Translations under genes and position numbers: made by a program
Part shown: positions 9,418-17,503 of the stretch, in pieces
How the letters are laid out: each line of letters opens with the position of its first letter
How positions within the stretch are numbered: the first letter of the stretch is position 1
NCBI RefSeq assembly: GCF_002723995.1
Contig: NZ_BEWP01000001.1
Span: 124,001-188,000 of the forward strand
DNA length: 64,000 bases
Direction: 5' to 3'
From: Gluconobacter kondonii
Lineage (GTDB): Bacteria; Pseudomonadota; Alphaproteobacteria; Acetobacterales; Acetobacteraceae
Notes under the pieces: model-generated
Seen by the model: only the letters and a program-made list of their open reading frames with translations
What the model was told of the DNA's origin: nothing
Databases searched by the model: none

Positions 9418-10146
9418 ATGTCCCTGCCCCGCCTTCTCTGCGCCACCTGCCTGACCCTTACGCTGGCGGGCACCGCACTGGCTCCCGCATCGGCCATGGA
9501 CACGCACGCCCCACCTCAGGCTGGTGGTTTTACCCTTCAGGAACCGCAGGCACGCCTCAAATTGCGCCTCGTTCCAGGCACCACGCTCGCTACAGGCTAT
9601 CACAGCCCGTTCTATGAGCAGAATGCCGCGACCGGCGCCATTACCCTGCAAACGGACGCGCTTCAGCCATCAATCCGTGGCCAAACAGCTCCCGCGACCG
9701 TGCTGCGCGAAGGGACGGCATGGTATTTCCAGCAGACCCCGGCGGACATGACCGCCACCCTGCACATCGACACATGGCCCAGCAATCAGCGCGTTATCAT
9801 CGGCCAGATCCAGAGCGCGCAGGGGCCGGTCGTACAACTGATCGCTGATGGCAAGCGTTCGCAGGTCATTGCCGTCATTCATAATGGCACCGAAACACGC
9901 CGCGTCGTTGCCGGGACGATCTATCCCGACCGCAGCATCAGCTACGGTCTCTCTTCCCGGCCCAACGGAACGCTGCTCGTCGTCGTGAATGGCACCCGCA
10001 ATATATTCGCCATGCCCGCCGCCGCAACGGCTCCCGCCATGTGGTTCGAGGCTGTTGCCGGGCAGACCGGCTGGCACATGCCCTGCCACAGCGATGCAGC
10101 GCGTGTGACGTTCACATCCCTTGAGATGAGTCATCCGGCAGGCTGA
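9418..10146 (+). CDS. Secreted protein resembling a PL7 (alginate-lyase 2) fold, catalytic residues apparently lost
   Basis: Signal peptide with an APASA cleavage site near residue 26, then about 215 residues that follow the segment order of PL7 polysaccharide lyases: ATVLREGTAWYF (93-104) where lyases have R(T/S)ELR, TATLHIDTWP then VIIGQIQ (127-132) where they have the QIH catalytic motif, ISYGLSSRPNGTLLVVVNG (174-192) and MWFEAVAG (208-215) where they have YFKAGxY. The catalytic His is Gln and the Tyr and first Arg are replaced. It may be a glycan-binding or structural protein. Assignment rests on remembered motifs; moderate confidence. Confidence 0.5.
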   Translation: MSLPRLLCATCLTLTLAGTALAPASAMDTHAPPQAGGFTLQEPQARLKLRLVPGTTLATGYHSPFYEQNAATGAITLQTDALQPSIRGQTAPATVLREGTAWYFQQTPADMTATLHIDTWPSNQRVIIGQIQSAQGPVVQLIADGKRSQVIAVIHNGTETRRVVAGTIYPDRSISYGLSSRPNGTLLVVVNGTRNIFAMPAAATAPAMWFEAVAGQTGWHMPCHSDAARVTFTSLEMSHPAG

Positions 10147-10210
10147 TGGCTCTGCCAGTCGAAATGCCCGCTCTTTGCGGCCTGTAACGTCGCGTGCTAC
10201 CCGACGCGAC

Positions 10211-12076
10211 ATGACCCTGTCTCCACGCCTGCTCCGCCTGTGGCTGGGACTCTGCCTACGCTCCACGCGCTGGCAGGTCAGCGGCTCTCCCCGTGCGGTC
10301 GAAACACTGCTCACGCCCGGTCAGGGAAGCGTGGTCGCCTTCTGGCACCGGTCTCTGGCGCTCAGTCCGGCCCTCTGGTTTTGGGCACGCCCTCAAGAAC
10401 CCCGTCTGGCGCTCCGGTTCCTTGTTTCGCGTAATCCGGATGGCGTGCTGATCGCAAAGATCGTCCGTGCCTGGGGCATCATTGGCATTCACGGATCGTC
10501 CAGCAAAAAGGGCAAGGACAAAGGTGGCGCAGCGGCGCTTCGAACAGCCCTGAAAGAGATTCGAAGCGGTTCGATTGTCGGCATCACCCCCGATGGTCCT
10601 CGCGGACCCGCCGAACAGGTTCAGCCCGGCGCCGTCGTCCTGTCGCGCCTTGCAGGATGCGCTGTGGTGCCTCTTGGTATGGCCTGCACGAGTCTGCGCC
10701 TGCCTTCATGGGACGGCTTTGCCTTCCCGCTCCCCTTCGGACGCGGCGCGCTTATTCTAGGCGAGCCCCTGCTTCAACCCGACGCTCCTGTTCTTCAGAA
10801 CGCTTTGAACGATGTTTCCCGACACGCCGAAAACCTTGTACGGCACCATCAGTCCAGTGTGATCGACCGTCTGTGGCGTCTGACAGGAACCCTGCTTGCC
10901 CCGGCCCTGACCGTCATGCTCCGGGTCCGGTTGCAGAAGGGTCGTGAACTCCCCGATCGTCTGCGTGAACGCATGGGGCTGGGCGACATCCGTCGCCCAA
11001 CAGGCCGGATTCTCTGGCTTCATGCCGCCAGTGTTGGCGAAACCCTCTGCGCCCTGCCACTGGCCGAGGCCCTGCTCGACGCCCGACCGGAGCTGACACT
11101 TCTTTTTACGACAGCAACCGTCACAGGCAGCGAAATCGTCGCGCGCCACCCGCTTTTCGGGAAGCGCATCATCCATCGCTTCATTCCGCATGACGTGCCC
11201 CGCTGGCTGAGGCGCTTCCTCAACCTCTGGCAACCCGAAGGCGCAGTGTTCGTCGAAAGCGAGCTCTGGCCGGGCATCATCGCGGCTTGTTCGGACCGGG
11301 ATATTCCCGTCATGCTCGTCAACGGACGCCTGTCGGACCGCTCTTCCCGACGTTGGAGCCGTCTGCGTGGCCCTGCACGGCGCATGATGGGACGTCTCTC
11401 TTGGGTAGCAGCCCGCGGCCCTGAAGATGCAGCGCGATTTCGCGCACTTGGAGCCTCTCCAGTCTACGAAGACGGCGATCTCAAACAGGATGCTCCCCCT
11501 CTCCCTTACGACGAAGCGGAGTATAACCGTCTGAAGGCCCTGTTTGGGGAACGCCCGATATTCGTTGCCGCATCCACCCATCCGGGAGAAGAGAACCTCG
11601 TCCTTCAGGCTGCCGAAAGCGCCCGCACCCTTCAGCCCGATCTTCTGACCATCCTTGTCCCGCGCCATCCCACCCGTGGGGCGGAACTGGCAGAGCGTTT
11701 CAGCCTTCCCCGCCGTTCCTCAGGACAGGACCCAACGCCGCAAACCCCAGTCTGGCTGGCCGACACACTCGGCGAGCTTGGCCTGTTCTACAGGCTGGCG
11801 GACCGCTGTTTTCTGGGCAATTCCCTGATCGGAAAAGGCGGCGGCCACAATCCGTTCGAACCGCTGCGTCTGGAAGTTCCAACAGCAACCGGCCCGAAAA
11901 TGGAGAACTGGCGGGAGGCAATGGCCACGGTTTCTGATACCATCCAGATCGTGAACGATGTGGAGTGTCTCACACGATGGCTCAAATCCCCTCTCCCGCC
12001 CGTCAGGACCACGGGATTGCAGCGCTCGGTCGTGAGCCTCCTGCGAGACCGTATCCTCAGAACGGTTGAACGATGA
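10211..12076 (+). CDS. waaA: Fusion of DUF374 acyltransferase-like domain with Kdo transferase WaaA
   Basis: Residues about 1-200 are a DUF374 domain, with the AFWH motif near residue 45 and ITPDGPRGP near 126. Residues about 225-620 are 3-deoxy-D-manno-octulosonic acid transferase, beginning with the hydrophobic anchor TLLAPALTVMLRVRLQKG and showing RERMG, HAASVGET, VESELWP, NGRLSDRS and GGHNPFEP. WaaA adds Kdo to lipid IVA at the inner membrane face. The two are more often separate adjacent genes. ATG 10211 is preferred to an upstream TTG (10175), though the ribosome binding site is weak. It overlaps lpxK by four bases. Confidence 0.9.
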   Translation: MTLSPRLLRLWLGLCLRSTRWQVSGSPRAVETLLTPGQGSVVAFWHRSLALSPALWFWARPQEPRLALRFLVSRNPDGVLIAKIVRAWGIIGIHGSSSKKGKDKGGAAALRTALKEIRSGSIVGITPDGPRGPAEQVQPGAVVLSRLAGCAVVPLGMACTSLRLPSWDGFAFPLPFGRGALILGEPLLQPDAPVLQNALNDVSRHAENLVRHHQSSVIDRLWRLTGTLLAPALTVMLRVRLQKGRELPDRLRERMGLGDIRRPTGRILWLHAASVGETLCALPLAEALLDARPELTLLFTTATVTGSEIVARHPLFGKRIIHRFIPHDVPRWLRRFLNLWQPEGAVFVESELWPGIIAACSDRDIPVMLVNGRLSDRSSRRWSRLRGPARRMMGRLSWVAARGPEDAARFRALGASPVYEDGDLKQDAPPLPYDEAEYNRLKALFGERPIFVAASTHPGEENLVLQAAESARTLQPDLLTILVPRHPTRGAELAERFSLPRRSSGQDPTPQTPVWLADTLGELGLFYRLADRCFLGNSLIGKGGGHNPFEPLRLEVPTATGPKMENWREAMATVSDTIQIVNDVECLTRWLKSPLPPVRTTGLQRSVVSLLRDRILRTVER

Positions 12077-13056
12077 GAGGTCGCCCACCCCGTTTCTGGC
12101 TGCATCCGAGGCGCAGTCTCACCGCCCGTCTCCTCAGGCCGCTTTCTCTCGTCGCCACGACCCTTACCCGCCGCCGCCTCAGGCGGCCCACATTTCATGC
12201 TCCCATTCCGGTTCTGTGCTGCGGCAACATCACCACAGGTGGAACAGGCAAAACTCCTCTCGCCCTCGACCTCGTGCAGCGCCTCAAAGACCGGGGCCAC
12301 CATCCTCATATCCTCAGCCGGGGCCACGGCGGACGTGAGCGCGGCCCCATCGACGTCAATCCCGGACGCAGCACCGCCCGCGACGTAGGCGACGAACCGC
12401 TCCTCCTCGCACAGTCCGCGCCGACATGGATTGGCGCAAACCGGGCTGAAACCGCGCGCCTCGCCATTGGTCAGGGGGCAGACTGCCTCGTCATGGATGA
12501 TGGCTTCCAGAACCCGACGCTGCACAAGACCGTCTCCATTCTGGTGGTGGACGGCATAACGGGCTTCGGAAACGGATGCGTCCTCCCCGCAGGTCCGCTC
12601 CGCGAACCCCTCCCGGACGCCCTCTCCCGCGCACAGGCTGTCGTCGTCATCGGAGACGACAGACACAACCTGCTTCCGACATTTCCGCGTCATCTCCTGA
12701 CCGCACAGGCCAGACTGGTTCCCGGCCCTGAAATCCGAACCCTTCAGGGACGGCGGATCGTGGCGTTCGCAGGAATCGGGCGCCCAGAAAAATTTTTCGA
12801 CATGCTACGGGACGCCGGTGTCACACCCATCCGCGCACTCCCGTTCCCCGATCATCATGTCTACACGCCCCGCGATATTCAGCGCCTCGAAACCCTCAGC
12901 CGGGAATCGGGCACCACACTGGTCACGACCGCGAAGGATGCCGTGAAACTGCCCTTTCCATTCCGCACAGAGGTAAAGGTTATCAGCGTAGAATTACTCT
13001 GGGCTAATCCGAAAGCGCCCGAACGCCTTCTCGATCTGCTGTTCAGCACTCCATGA
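12073..13056 (+). CDS. lpxK: Tetraacyldisaccharide 4'-kinase
   Basis: Phosphorylates the 4' position of the lipid A disaccharide at the inner membrane. The Walker A motif GNITTGGTGKTP lies near residues 51-62, the conserved MDDGFQN motif near 141-147, and the VLPAGPLREP segment follows, all in family order. Length of 327 aa is normal. Four-base overlaps with the genes on both sides (ATGA) indicate translational coupling within a lipid A operon. Confidence 0.96.
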   Translation: MRGRPPRFWLHPRRSLTARLLRPLSLVATTLTRRRLRRPTFHAPIPVLCCGNITTGGTGKTPLALDLVQRLKDRGHHPHILSRGHGGRERGPIDVNPGRSTARDVGDEPLLLAQSAPTWIGANRAETARLAIGQGADCLVMDDGFQNPTLHKTVSILVVDGITGFGNGCVLPAGPLREPLPDALSRAQAVVVIGDDRHNLLPTFPRHLLTAQARLVPGPEIRTLQGRRIVAFAGIGRPEKFFDMLRDAGVTPIRALPFPDHHVYTPRDIQRLETLSRESGTTLVTTAKDAVKLPFPFRTEVKVISVELLWANPKAPERLLDLLFSTP

Positions 13057-13967
13057 CGTCCTTTCTGTACCGCTCGGAAACCTTGCTGATCCGTGGCCTT
13101 CTGGCCGTGATCCGTGCCCTTCCCGCAGCCGCAGCCTCGAATCTTGGAGGGGGTGTGGCCCGGACGATCGGGCCAGCACTACCCGTCTCGAAAATAGCGG
13201 ACCGGAACCTGCAACTCTCCATGCCCGAACTCGGCTCCGTCGCCCGGCGACGTATCGTGCGCGACTGTTGGGATAATCTGGGTCGGACGGTCGGCGAATT
13301 TCCCCATATCGGCCGATTGAAACACAACACGGCCTCCGGTGCAGGATGGAGCGTCGAGGGCGCAGAACATCTTGAAGCCGCAAAGGCTTCAGGCCGGCCC
13401 GTCATTTTCTTTTCCGGCCACATCGGCAACTGGGAACTCATGCCGCCGGTCGTTGCGCGCTACGGTATGCCATTCGCCTCCTTCTATCGGGCGGCCAGCA
13501 ACCCCGGCGTCGACGGTCTGATCCACAGCCTGCGTCAGGAGGCCATGGGGCAGGACGTGCCAATGTTCCCCAAAGGGGCCAAAGGCGCACGCTCAGCCCT
13601 GAAACACCTTTCCAAAGGCGGTCATCTGGGTGTTCTGGGCGATCAGAAAATGAACGACGGAATCGAAGCGCGCCTTTTCGGACGCCCCGCCATGACAGCG
13701 TCCGCCGCCGCAGTCTTCGCCCTCAGACATGATGCCCTGATCGTCACGGGCCATGTGCGGCGTGACGGCCCAGCGAGACTCGTGCTGGTCGTCGACCCGC
13801 CCTTTTCGCCTGAAAAAACGGATGATCGCGCAAAAGACGTCCTCGCCCTGACGCAGCTTTTCAACGACCGTCTTGAATCCTGGATCCGTGAAATCCCGGG
13901 CTCCTGGCTCTGGCTGCATCGCCGCTGGGACAAATCCCTGTACCGGAATATGGCAACACCCTGTTGA
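13053..13967 (+). CDS. Lipid A biosynthesis acyltransferase (LpxL/HtrB family)
   Basis: Transfers a secondary acyl chain to Kdo-lipid A. The HxxxxE catalytic motif is H123/E128 in GHIGNWE, and the later motif LGDQKMNDG with the downstream FGRPAMTASAAAVFAL follows the family pattern. Its N-terminal 40 residues contain a hydrophobic stretch that would anchor it to the membrane. Third gene of the waaA-lpxK operon. Whether it is the LpxL or LpxM type cannot be read from the sequence. Confidence 0.92.
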   Translation: MTSFLYRSETLLIRGLLAVIRALPAAAASNLGGGVARTIGPALPVSKIADRNLQLSMPELGSVARRRIVRDCWDNLGRTVGEFPHIGRLKHNTASGAGWSVEGAEHLEAAKASGRPVIFFSGHIGNWELMPPVVARYGMPFASFYRAASNPGVDGLIHSLRQEAMGQDVPMFPKGAKGARSALKHLSKGGHLGVLGDQKMNDGIEARLFGRPAMTASAAAVFALRHDALIVTGHVRRDGPARLVLVVDPPFSPEKTDDRAKDVLALTQLFNDRLESWIREIPGSWLWLHRRWDKSLYRNMATPC

Positions 13968-14091
13968 GCTATGCGTTTACAGCATGGCAGATTTGCCACA
14001 GTGGGGATGGTTTGTGTCGTAAAACCTTCTTCAGACGTTATTAAAGATTGTGAACCGCCCCATCTAAACCCTAGCCTGAATTCATCACCAC

Positions 14092-14117
14092 AGCCCGGGT
14101 GCCTTGCCCGGCTTTTT
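14092..14117 (+). terminator. Stem-loop with T run directly in front of a ribosome binding site
   Basis: AGCC-C-GGG, loop TGCCTTG, CCC-GGCT followed by TTTTT forms a 7-bp stem with one bulged C and a U tract. It lies about 125 bp after the lipid A operon and ends only two or three bases before the GAGG ribosome binding site of the gene at 14133. It may be the operon terminator or an attenuator in the leader of the next gene. Confidence 0.6.
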
Positions 14118-14132
14118 GATGAGGACTTCCTG

Positions 14133-14516
14133 ATGGCGCAGGTGGCTCACCTTCACGACCTTTCTCACAGCCGCAGCACGAGCAATATCGTGCCTCTGCG
14201 ACAGGGCCTGCTGCCGCGTCACCGCGAATATCTGCTGCGCTGGCTCGAAGCGGGACAGCGTATGGGCGTTTTCGATGCGGAAATCGCAGATGCTTCCCAC
14301 GACATCATCAATGTAGACGGAAGCGCACCTGTCGATCATGTTCTGGTCTGGGTCCGTGAAAATCCCGATCCCGCTTACATGCTGCGGCCACAGGGTATGC
14401 ACTGGGTGCTGATCGACCAGATCCGAAACCATGAGCTGGGCAGCTATGCCAGCTTCGAGTTCGCCCTGCATGTCATCCGCCCGGTCCTGCCGCTCGCCGA
14501 AACCTGCGCTGCCTAA
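14133..14516 (+). CDS. Conserved-looking hypothetical protein, 127 aa
   Basis: I do not recognise a family. The product has no signal peptide or membrane segment and reads as a small soluble, acidic protein: a polar N-terminus rich in His and Ser, a basic amphipathic stretch LLPRHREYLLRWLEAGQ, then VDHVLVWVRENPDPAYMLRP. ATG 14133 is chosen because GAGG stands eight bases before it; the same frame stays open upstream to 13971 but without a ribosome binding site. It has its own leader with a terminator-like hairpin and converges on the terminator at 14546. Third-position GC is typical of its neighbours, so it is probably coding. Confidence 0.75.
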   Translation: MAQVAHLHDLSHSRSTSNIVPLRQGLLPRHREYLLRWLEAGQRMGVFDAEIADASHDIINVDGSAPVDHVLVWVRENPDPAYMLRPQGMHWVLIDQIRNHELGSYASFEFALHVIRPVLPLAETCAA

Positions 14517-14545
14517 ACCTGCGCCAGGGCTTTCTCAATCAGACA

Positions 14546-14588
14546 TAAAAAAAGCGCGCCGTTCAGAGAACGGACACGCTTTTCTTTT
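14546..14588. terminator. Bidirectional intrinsic terminator
   Basis: A run of A, then AAAGCG-cg-CCGTTC, loop AGA, GAACGG-aca-CGCTTTTC with a T-rich tail. It lies between the stop of the 14133 gene and the stop of the convergent lipoprotein gene at 14603, so it can serve both directions. Confidence 0.85.
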
Positions 14589-14602
14589 GAAAAAATACAG
14601 CC

Positions 14603-15943
14603 TCAGCTTGGGCGGATCGCCACATCCCGCGATGCCGGAACCACGATGCGCGCGCCACCGCCACGCTGGATCTGATAAATCGCCAGCGCCCGAGTCACAT
14701 GCCCGTCCGGCCGCAGGCGGAAGAGGCCGTCAACGCCCATATAACCATCCGGGCGCGTCAGAGCTTCGACCGTCACACCGCCCTTGCGAATCAGGCTGCC
14801 AGCCAGAGCGGCGGCATCATACGCAAAATCACTGACGGGCGACGGTGCCTGTTTGTAGAGGGCCCGATACTGCGCTACATATCCCAGCCGGTCATGCGCA
14901 TCCGGGGCTGCATACCAGGCGCCATGCAGCGCGCCGAGCTTGCCATCAAACGCTTTCCAGAGCGCGGGCCCCATGATCTGGACCTGCGACGAATCGATAT
15001 GATCGGCCTGAAGCGCGGTGATGACGCGTCCAAGCTCCAGCCCCGTATCAGCTAGCACCAGAGCATCGAATGGCGGCGGCGCGGGTTGCGCCGCAGGCGT
15101 GGTAGCGGGAGACGGAGTTCCCGCTGGAGCAGCGTCCGGAGTGGCCTCACCTGTCGGGTCAATCGCGGATGGGCCAGACGGCGTCTCCGCAACCACTGGC
15201 GCAGCGGGCTGACGTGTTTCGATGGCGGACAGCGCTTTCAAGCCGTCGTCGATGTTCTGTACATCCATCGTATGGAAGACGATCTGCGGATCCTTCAACC
15301 CCGCATCCCGGCAGGCCCGGGCCAATCCGTCCCCCATGGCGTGTCCGAAAGCATTGTCCGGCAGAAACGCCGCAAACGTTTTCCGTCCTGTCGCCCGCGC
15401 GGCATCGACCATCCGGCGCACCTGCTGCTCCGGCGTCAGCCCCATCACCCAGACGCCCGGACGGGCCTGCGTGGAGTCGCTGGTGAAGGCAAGCTCTGGT
15501 TTGCCCGCATTGATCGCGAGCGGTGCAGCGGCGGCAGTTTCGGTAGCGGTCAGAGGGCCCAGCAGAATGGCGTCACCCCGCGCAAGCGCATCGCGCACGG
15601 CCTGTTCCGTCCCGCCCGGACCATTGGTGTCATGAACGTCAAGCGCAGGCGACCCCTTGGCGGAAAGGGCCAGTTTTGCCGCATCGCGCATCCGCATGCC
15701 GTAAGACGCATTGCGTCCCGTCAGCGGCAGGATCAGCCCGACATCATGGGCTCCCGGCCCTTCGGAAACGCCCGGAATACCGCCCACACCCGGCACGGAA
15801 GACGACCCGCCACCCGAGCAGGCGGCAAGGGTCAGGAAGGTTCCCGCGGCAAGGCCGGTGCTTACACCCTTGCGCAGACGGCTCAAGGGGCGACAATACG
15901 TCCCTGAGTTTGTCACCGAGGATGCAGATGTCCGAAAAGTCAT
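14603..15943 (-). CDS. Penicillin-binding protein activator (LpoA/LppC-like) lipoprotein
   Basis: Periplasmic-binding-protein fold lipoprotein of the LppC/YraM type, which in gamma-proteobacteria stimulates PBP1A; the alphaproteobacterial members are less well studied. A lipobox LAAC places the acylated cysteine at about residue 42. The ligand-binding fold starts VGLILPLTGRNASYG and includes DNAFGHAMGDGL. A long Pro/Ala/Thr-rich insertion (around 260-300) interrupts it. ATG 15943 has GCGGAA upstream. It is arranged head to head with rsmI, overlapping its start by 16 bases, the same neighbour pair as in E. coli. Confidence 0.87.
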   Translation of the reverse strand: MTFRTSASSVTNSGTYCRPLSRLRKGVSTGLAAGTFLTLAACSGGGSSSVPGVGGIPGVSEGPGAHDVGLILPLTGRNASYGMRMRDAAKLALSAKGSPALDVHDTNGPGGTEQAVRDALARGDAILLGPLTATETAAAAPLAINAGKPELAFTSDSTQARPGVWVMGLTPEQQVRRMVDAARATGRKTFAAFLPDNAFGHAMGDGLARACRDAGLKDPQIVFHTMDVQNIDDGLKALSAIETRQPAAPVVAETPSGPSAIDPTGEATPDAAPAGTPSPATTPAAQPAPPPFDALVLADTGLELGRVITALQADHIDSSQVQIMGPALWKAFDGKLGALHGAWYAAPDAHDRLGYVAQYRALYKQAPSPVSDFAYDAAALAGSLIRKGGVTVEALTRPDGYMGVDGLFRLRPDGHVTRALAIYQIQRGGGARIVVPASRDVAIRPS

Positions 15944-16869
15944 GTTCCGCTGAAACTCCCTTGAGCGATGCGGCTGAAACGTTACCGGCCGCCCCCCTGC
16001 CAGCGCAGGGCCAGGCCGAAGGTGGATGTCTGATATTGGTTGCAACGCCGATCGGCAACCTGGCCGATATCAGCGAACGCGCAATCGAGGCCCTTGGCAC
16101 CGTGGATGCGATCCTCTGCGAGGACACGCGCGTTACGGCAAAACTCCTTCTTTCGCGCAATATTGCCACACCGACCCGAACACTGCACGACCATAACGAA
16201 CAGGACCGCACTCCGTTCCTGATCGAAAAATTGCAGGAAGGTGCCCGCTATGCCGTCGTCTCTGACGCGGGTACGCCGCTGGTGTCCGATCCCGGCTACC
16301 GACTGGTCCGCGCCGCCATTGCGGCCGGAATACACGTCACGGCCATTCCCGGTCCGAACGCCGTCATCACGGCCCTGACGCTTTCGGGCCTGCCGCCCCT
16401 GCCCTTCATGTTTCTGGGGTTTCCGGCTCCACGCAGCGAAGCTCGCAAGAGCGGCTTCTCTGCCCTGCGCGCCGCAGAACAGGCGGGTCTGCATTCAACG
16501 CTGATCTGGTATGAAGCGCCGCACCGGCTGGTCGAGAGCCTCGAAGACCTGATCGACGTGTTCGGCCCCGAACGCGAAGCGGCAGTCGGACGCGAGCTCA
16601 CCAAGCGGTTCGAGGAAATGGTGCGCGGCACTCTCGCAGAGGTTTTGGAACATTTTCGCATGACGGCACCACGCGGCGAAATTACGCTGCTGATCGGCCC
16701 GTCCGACGAAGACGACAGTGGCGCGGCCGATCTGGACACGCATCTGCGCGAGGCTCTTGCCACCCATTCTGTCAAGGACGCGGCGGCTCTGGTCGCGGGC
16801 ATCGTCAAGCTGCCCAAACGCACGGTCTATGCCCGCGCGCTGGAGCTTTCACGCGAACTAAAACACTGA
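15928..16869 (+). CDS. rsmI: 16S rRNA (cytidine(1402)-2'-O)-methyltransferase
   Basis: Tetrapyrrole-methylase-fold enzyme that methylates C1402 of 16S rRNA. The motifs LVATPIGNLADISERAIE, CEDTRVTAKLL, VSDAGTPLVSDPG and IPGPNAVITALTLSGLP stand in order. ATG 15928 is preferred to one six bases earlier because CGAGG sits at a proper distance. A short acidic N-terminal extension of about 30 residues precedes the core. It ends four bases before the convergent lolA. Confidence 0.95.
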   Translation: MSEKSCSAETPLSDAAETLPAAPLPAQGQAEGGCLILVATPIGNLADISERAIEALGTVDAILCEDTRVTAKLLLSRNIATPTRTLHDHNEQDRTPFLIEKLQEGARYAVVSDAGTPLVSDPGYRLVRAAIAAGIHVTAIPGPNAVITALTLSGLPPLPFMFLGFPAPRSEARKSGFSALRAAEQAGLHSTLIWYEAPHRLVESLEDLIDVFGPEREAAVGRELTKRFEEMVRGTLAEVLEHFRMTAPRGEITLLIGPSDEDDSGAADLDTHLREALATHSVKDAAALVAGIVKLPKRTVYARALELSRELKH

Positions 16870-16873
16870 AAGT

Positions 16874-17500
16874 TCAGTCCGCTTTCGGCAGCACGAACAG
16901 CGATTGCGGCACATCTCCGCCGAGATGCACATCGGACAGCGCAATCGTGGTCGTGCGCCCCTGCGCGTCCACAACGCTCCAGCCTTCCAGTGCCAGAGGC
17001 GCATCGGAAAATACGAGCGTCAGACTGCCTTCCCCGGCACTCTGCGTCCGGACAAGCTGAATTCGGATCTGACCGTCCCGATGCTCGAATCCTGTTACCG
17101 TAACATCGCCTGAGAGCTTGAACTCAGGACGCAACAGCAGCCCCAGCGGGGTACGGTCCAGCGGAAGAGTCGTGACCTGATCGACGCTGCGGTCCTGAAA
17201 CACCACACGACCGTCATTGGCGACCAGCAGCAGCGGGCTCGGCTTGTCATAATCGAAGCGCATCCGCCCCGGTCGGTCGAGCGTCGCCGTCCCGGTTGTC
17301 ACGCTGCCATCCGCAGCCGTCTGGCGAAAATGTGCCTGAAGCGTCGTCACCTTTCCGAGCGTGTCTTCAATGCGGGACACCCACCCCTGATCCGCGGGAC
17401 GAAGCTGCACGGAAGCCGTCTGTGCAAAAGCACTGCAAGGCAAGGAGACAGGAAACAGCGCCGCCAGAACAGCCGCGCGGAAAAAGGAACGATTCATCAT
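16874..17500 (-). CDS. lolA: Outer-membrane lipoprotein carrier protein LolA
   Basis: Periplasmic chaperone carrying lipoproteins from LolCDE to the outer membrane. A cleavable signal peptide ends at CSAFAQ (about residue 26). The mature part has the LolA pattern: KVTTLQAHFRQT, then TATLDRPGRMRFDYDKPSPLLLVANDGRVVFQDRSV, written with family-conserved R and F/Y residues. At 208 aa it is normal in length. An adjacent second ATG could be the start instead. It lies three bases after mbfA on the same strand. Confidence 0.93.
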   Translation of the reverse strand: MMNRSFFRAAVLAALFPVSLPCSAFAQTASVQLRPADQGWVSRIEDTLGKVTTLQAHFRQTAADGSVTTGTATLDRPGRMRFDYDKPSPLLLVANDGRVVFQDRSVDQVTTLPLDRTPLGLLLRPEFKLSGDVTVTGFEHRDGQIRIQLVRTQSAGEGSLTLVFSDAPLALEGWSVVDAQGRTTTIALSDVHLGGDVPQSLFVLPKAD

Positions 17501-17503
17501 GTC

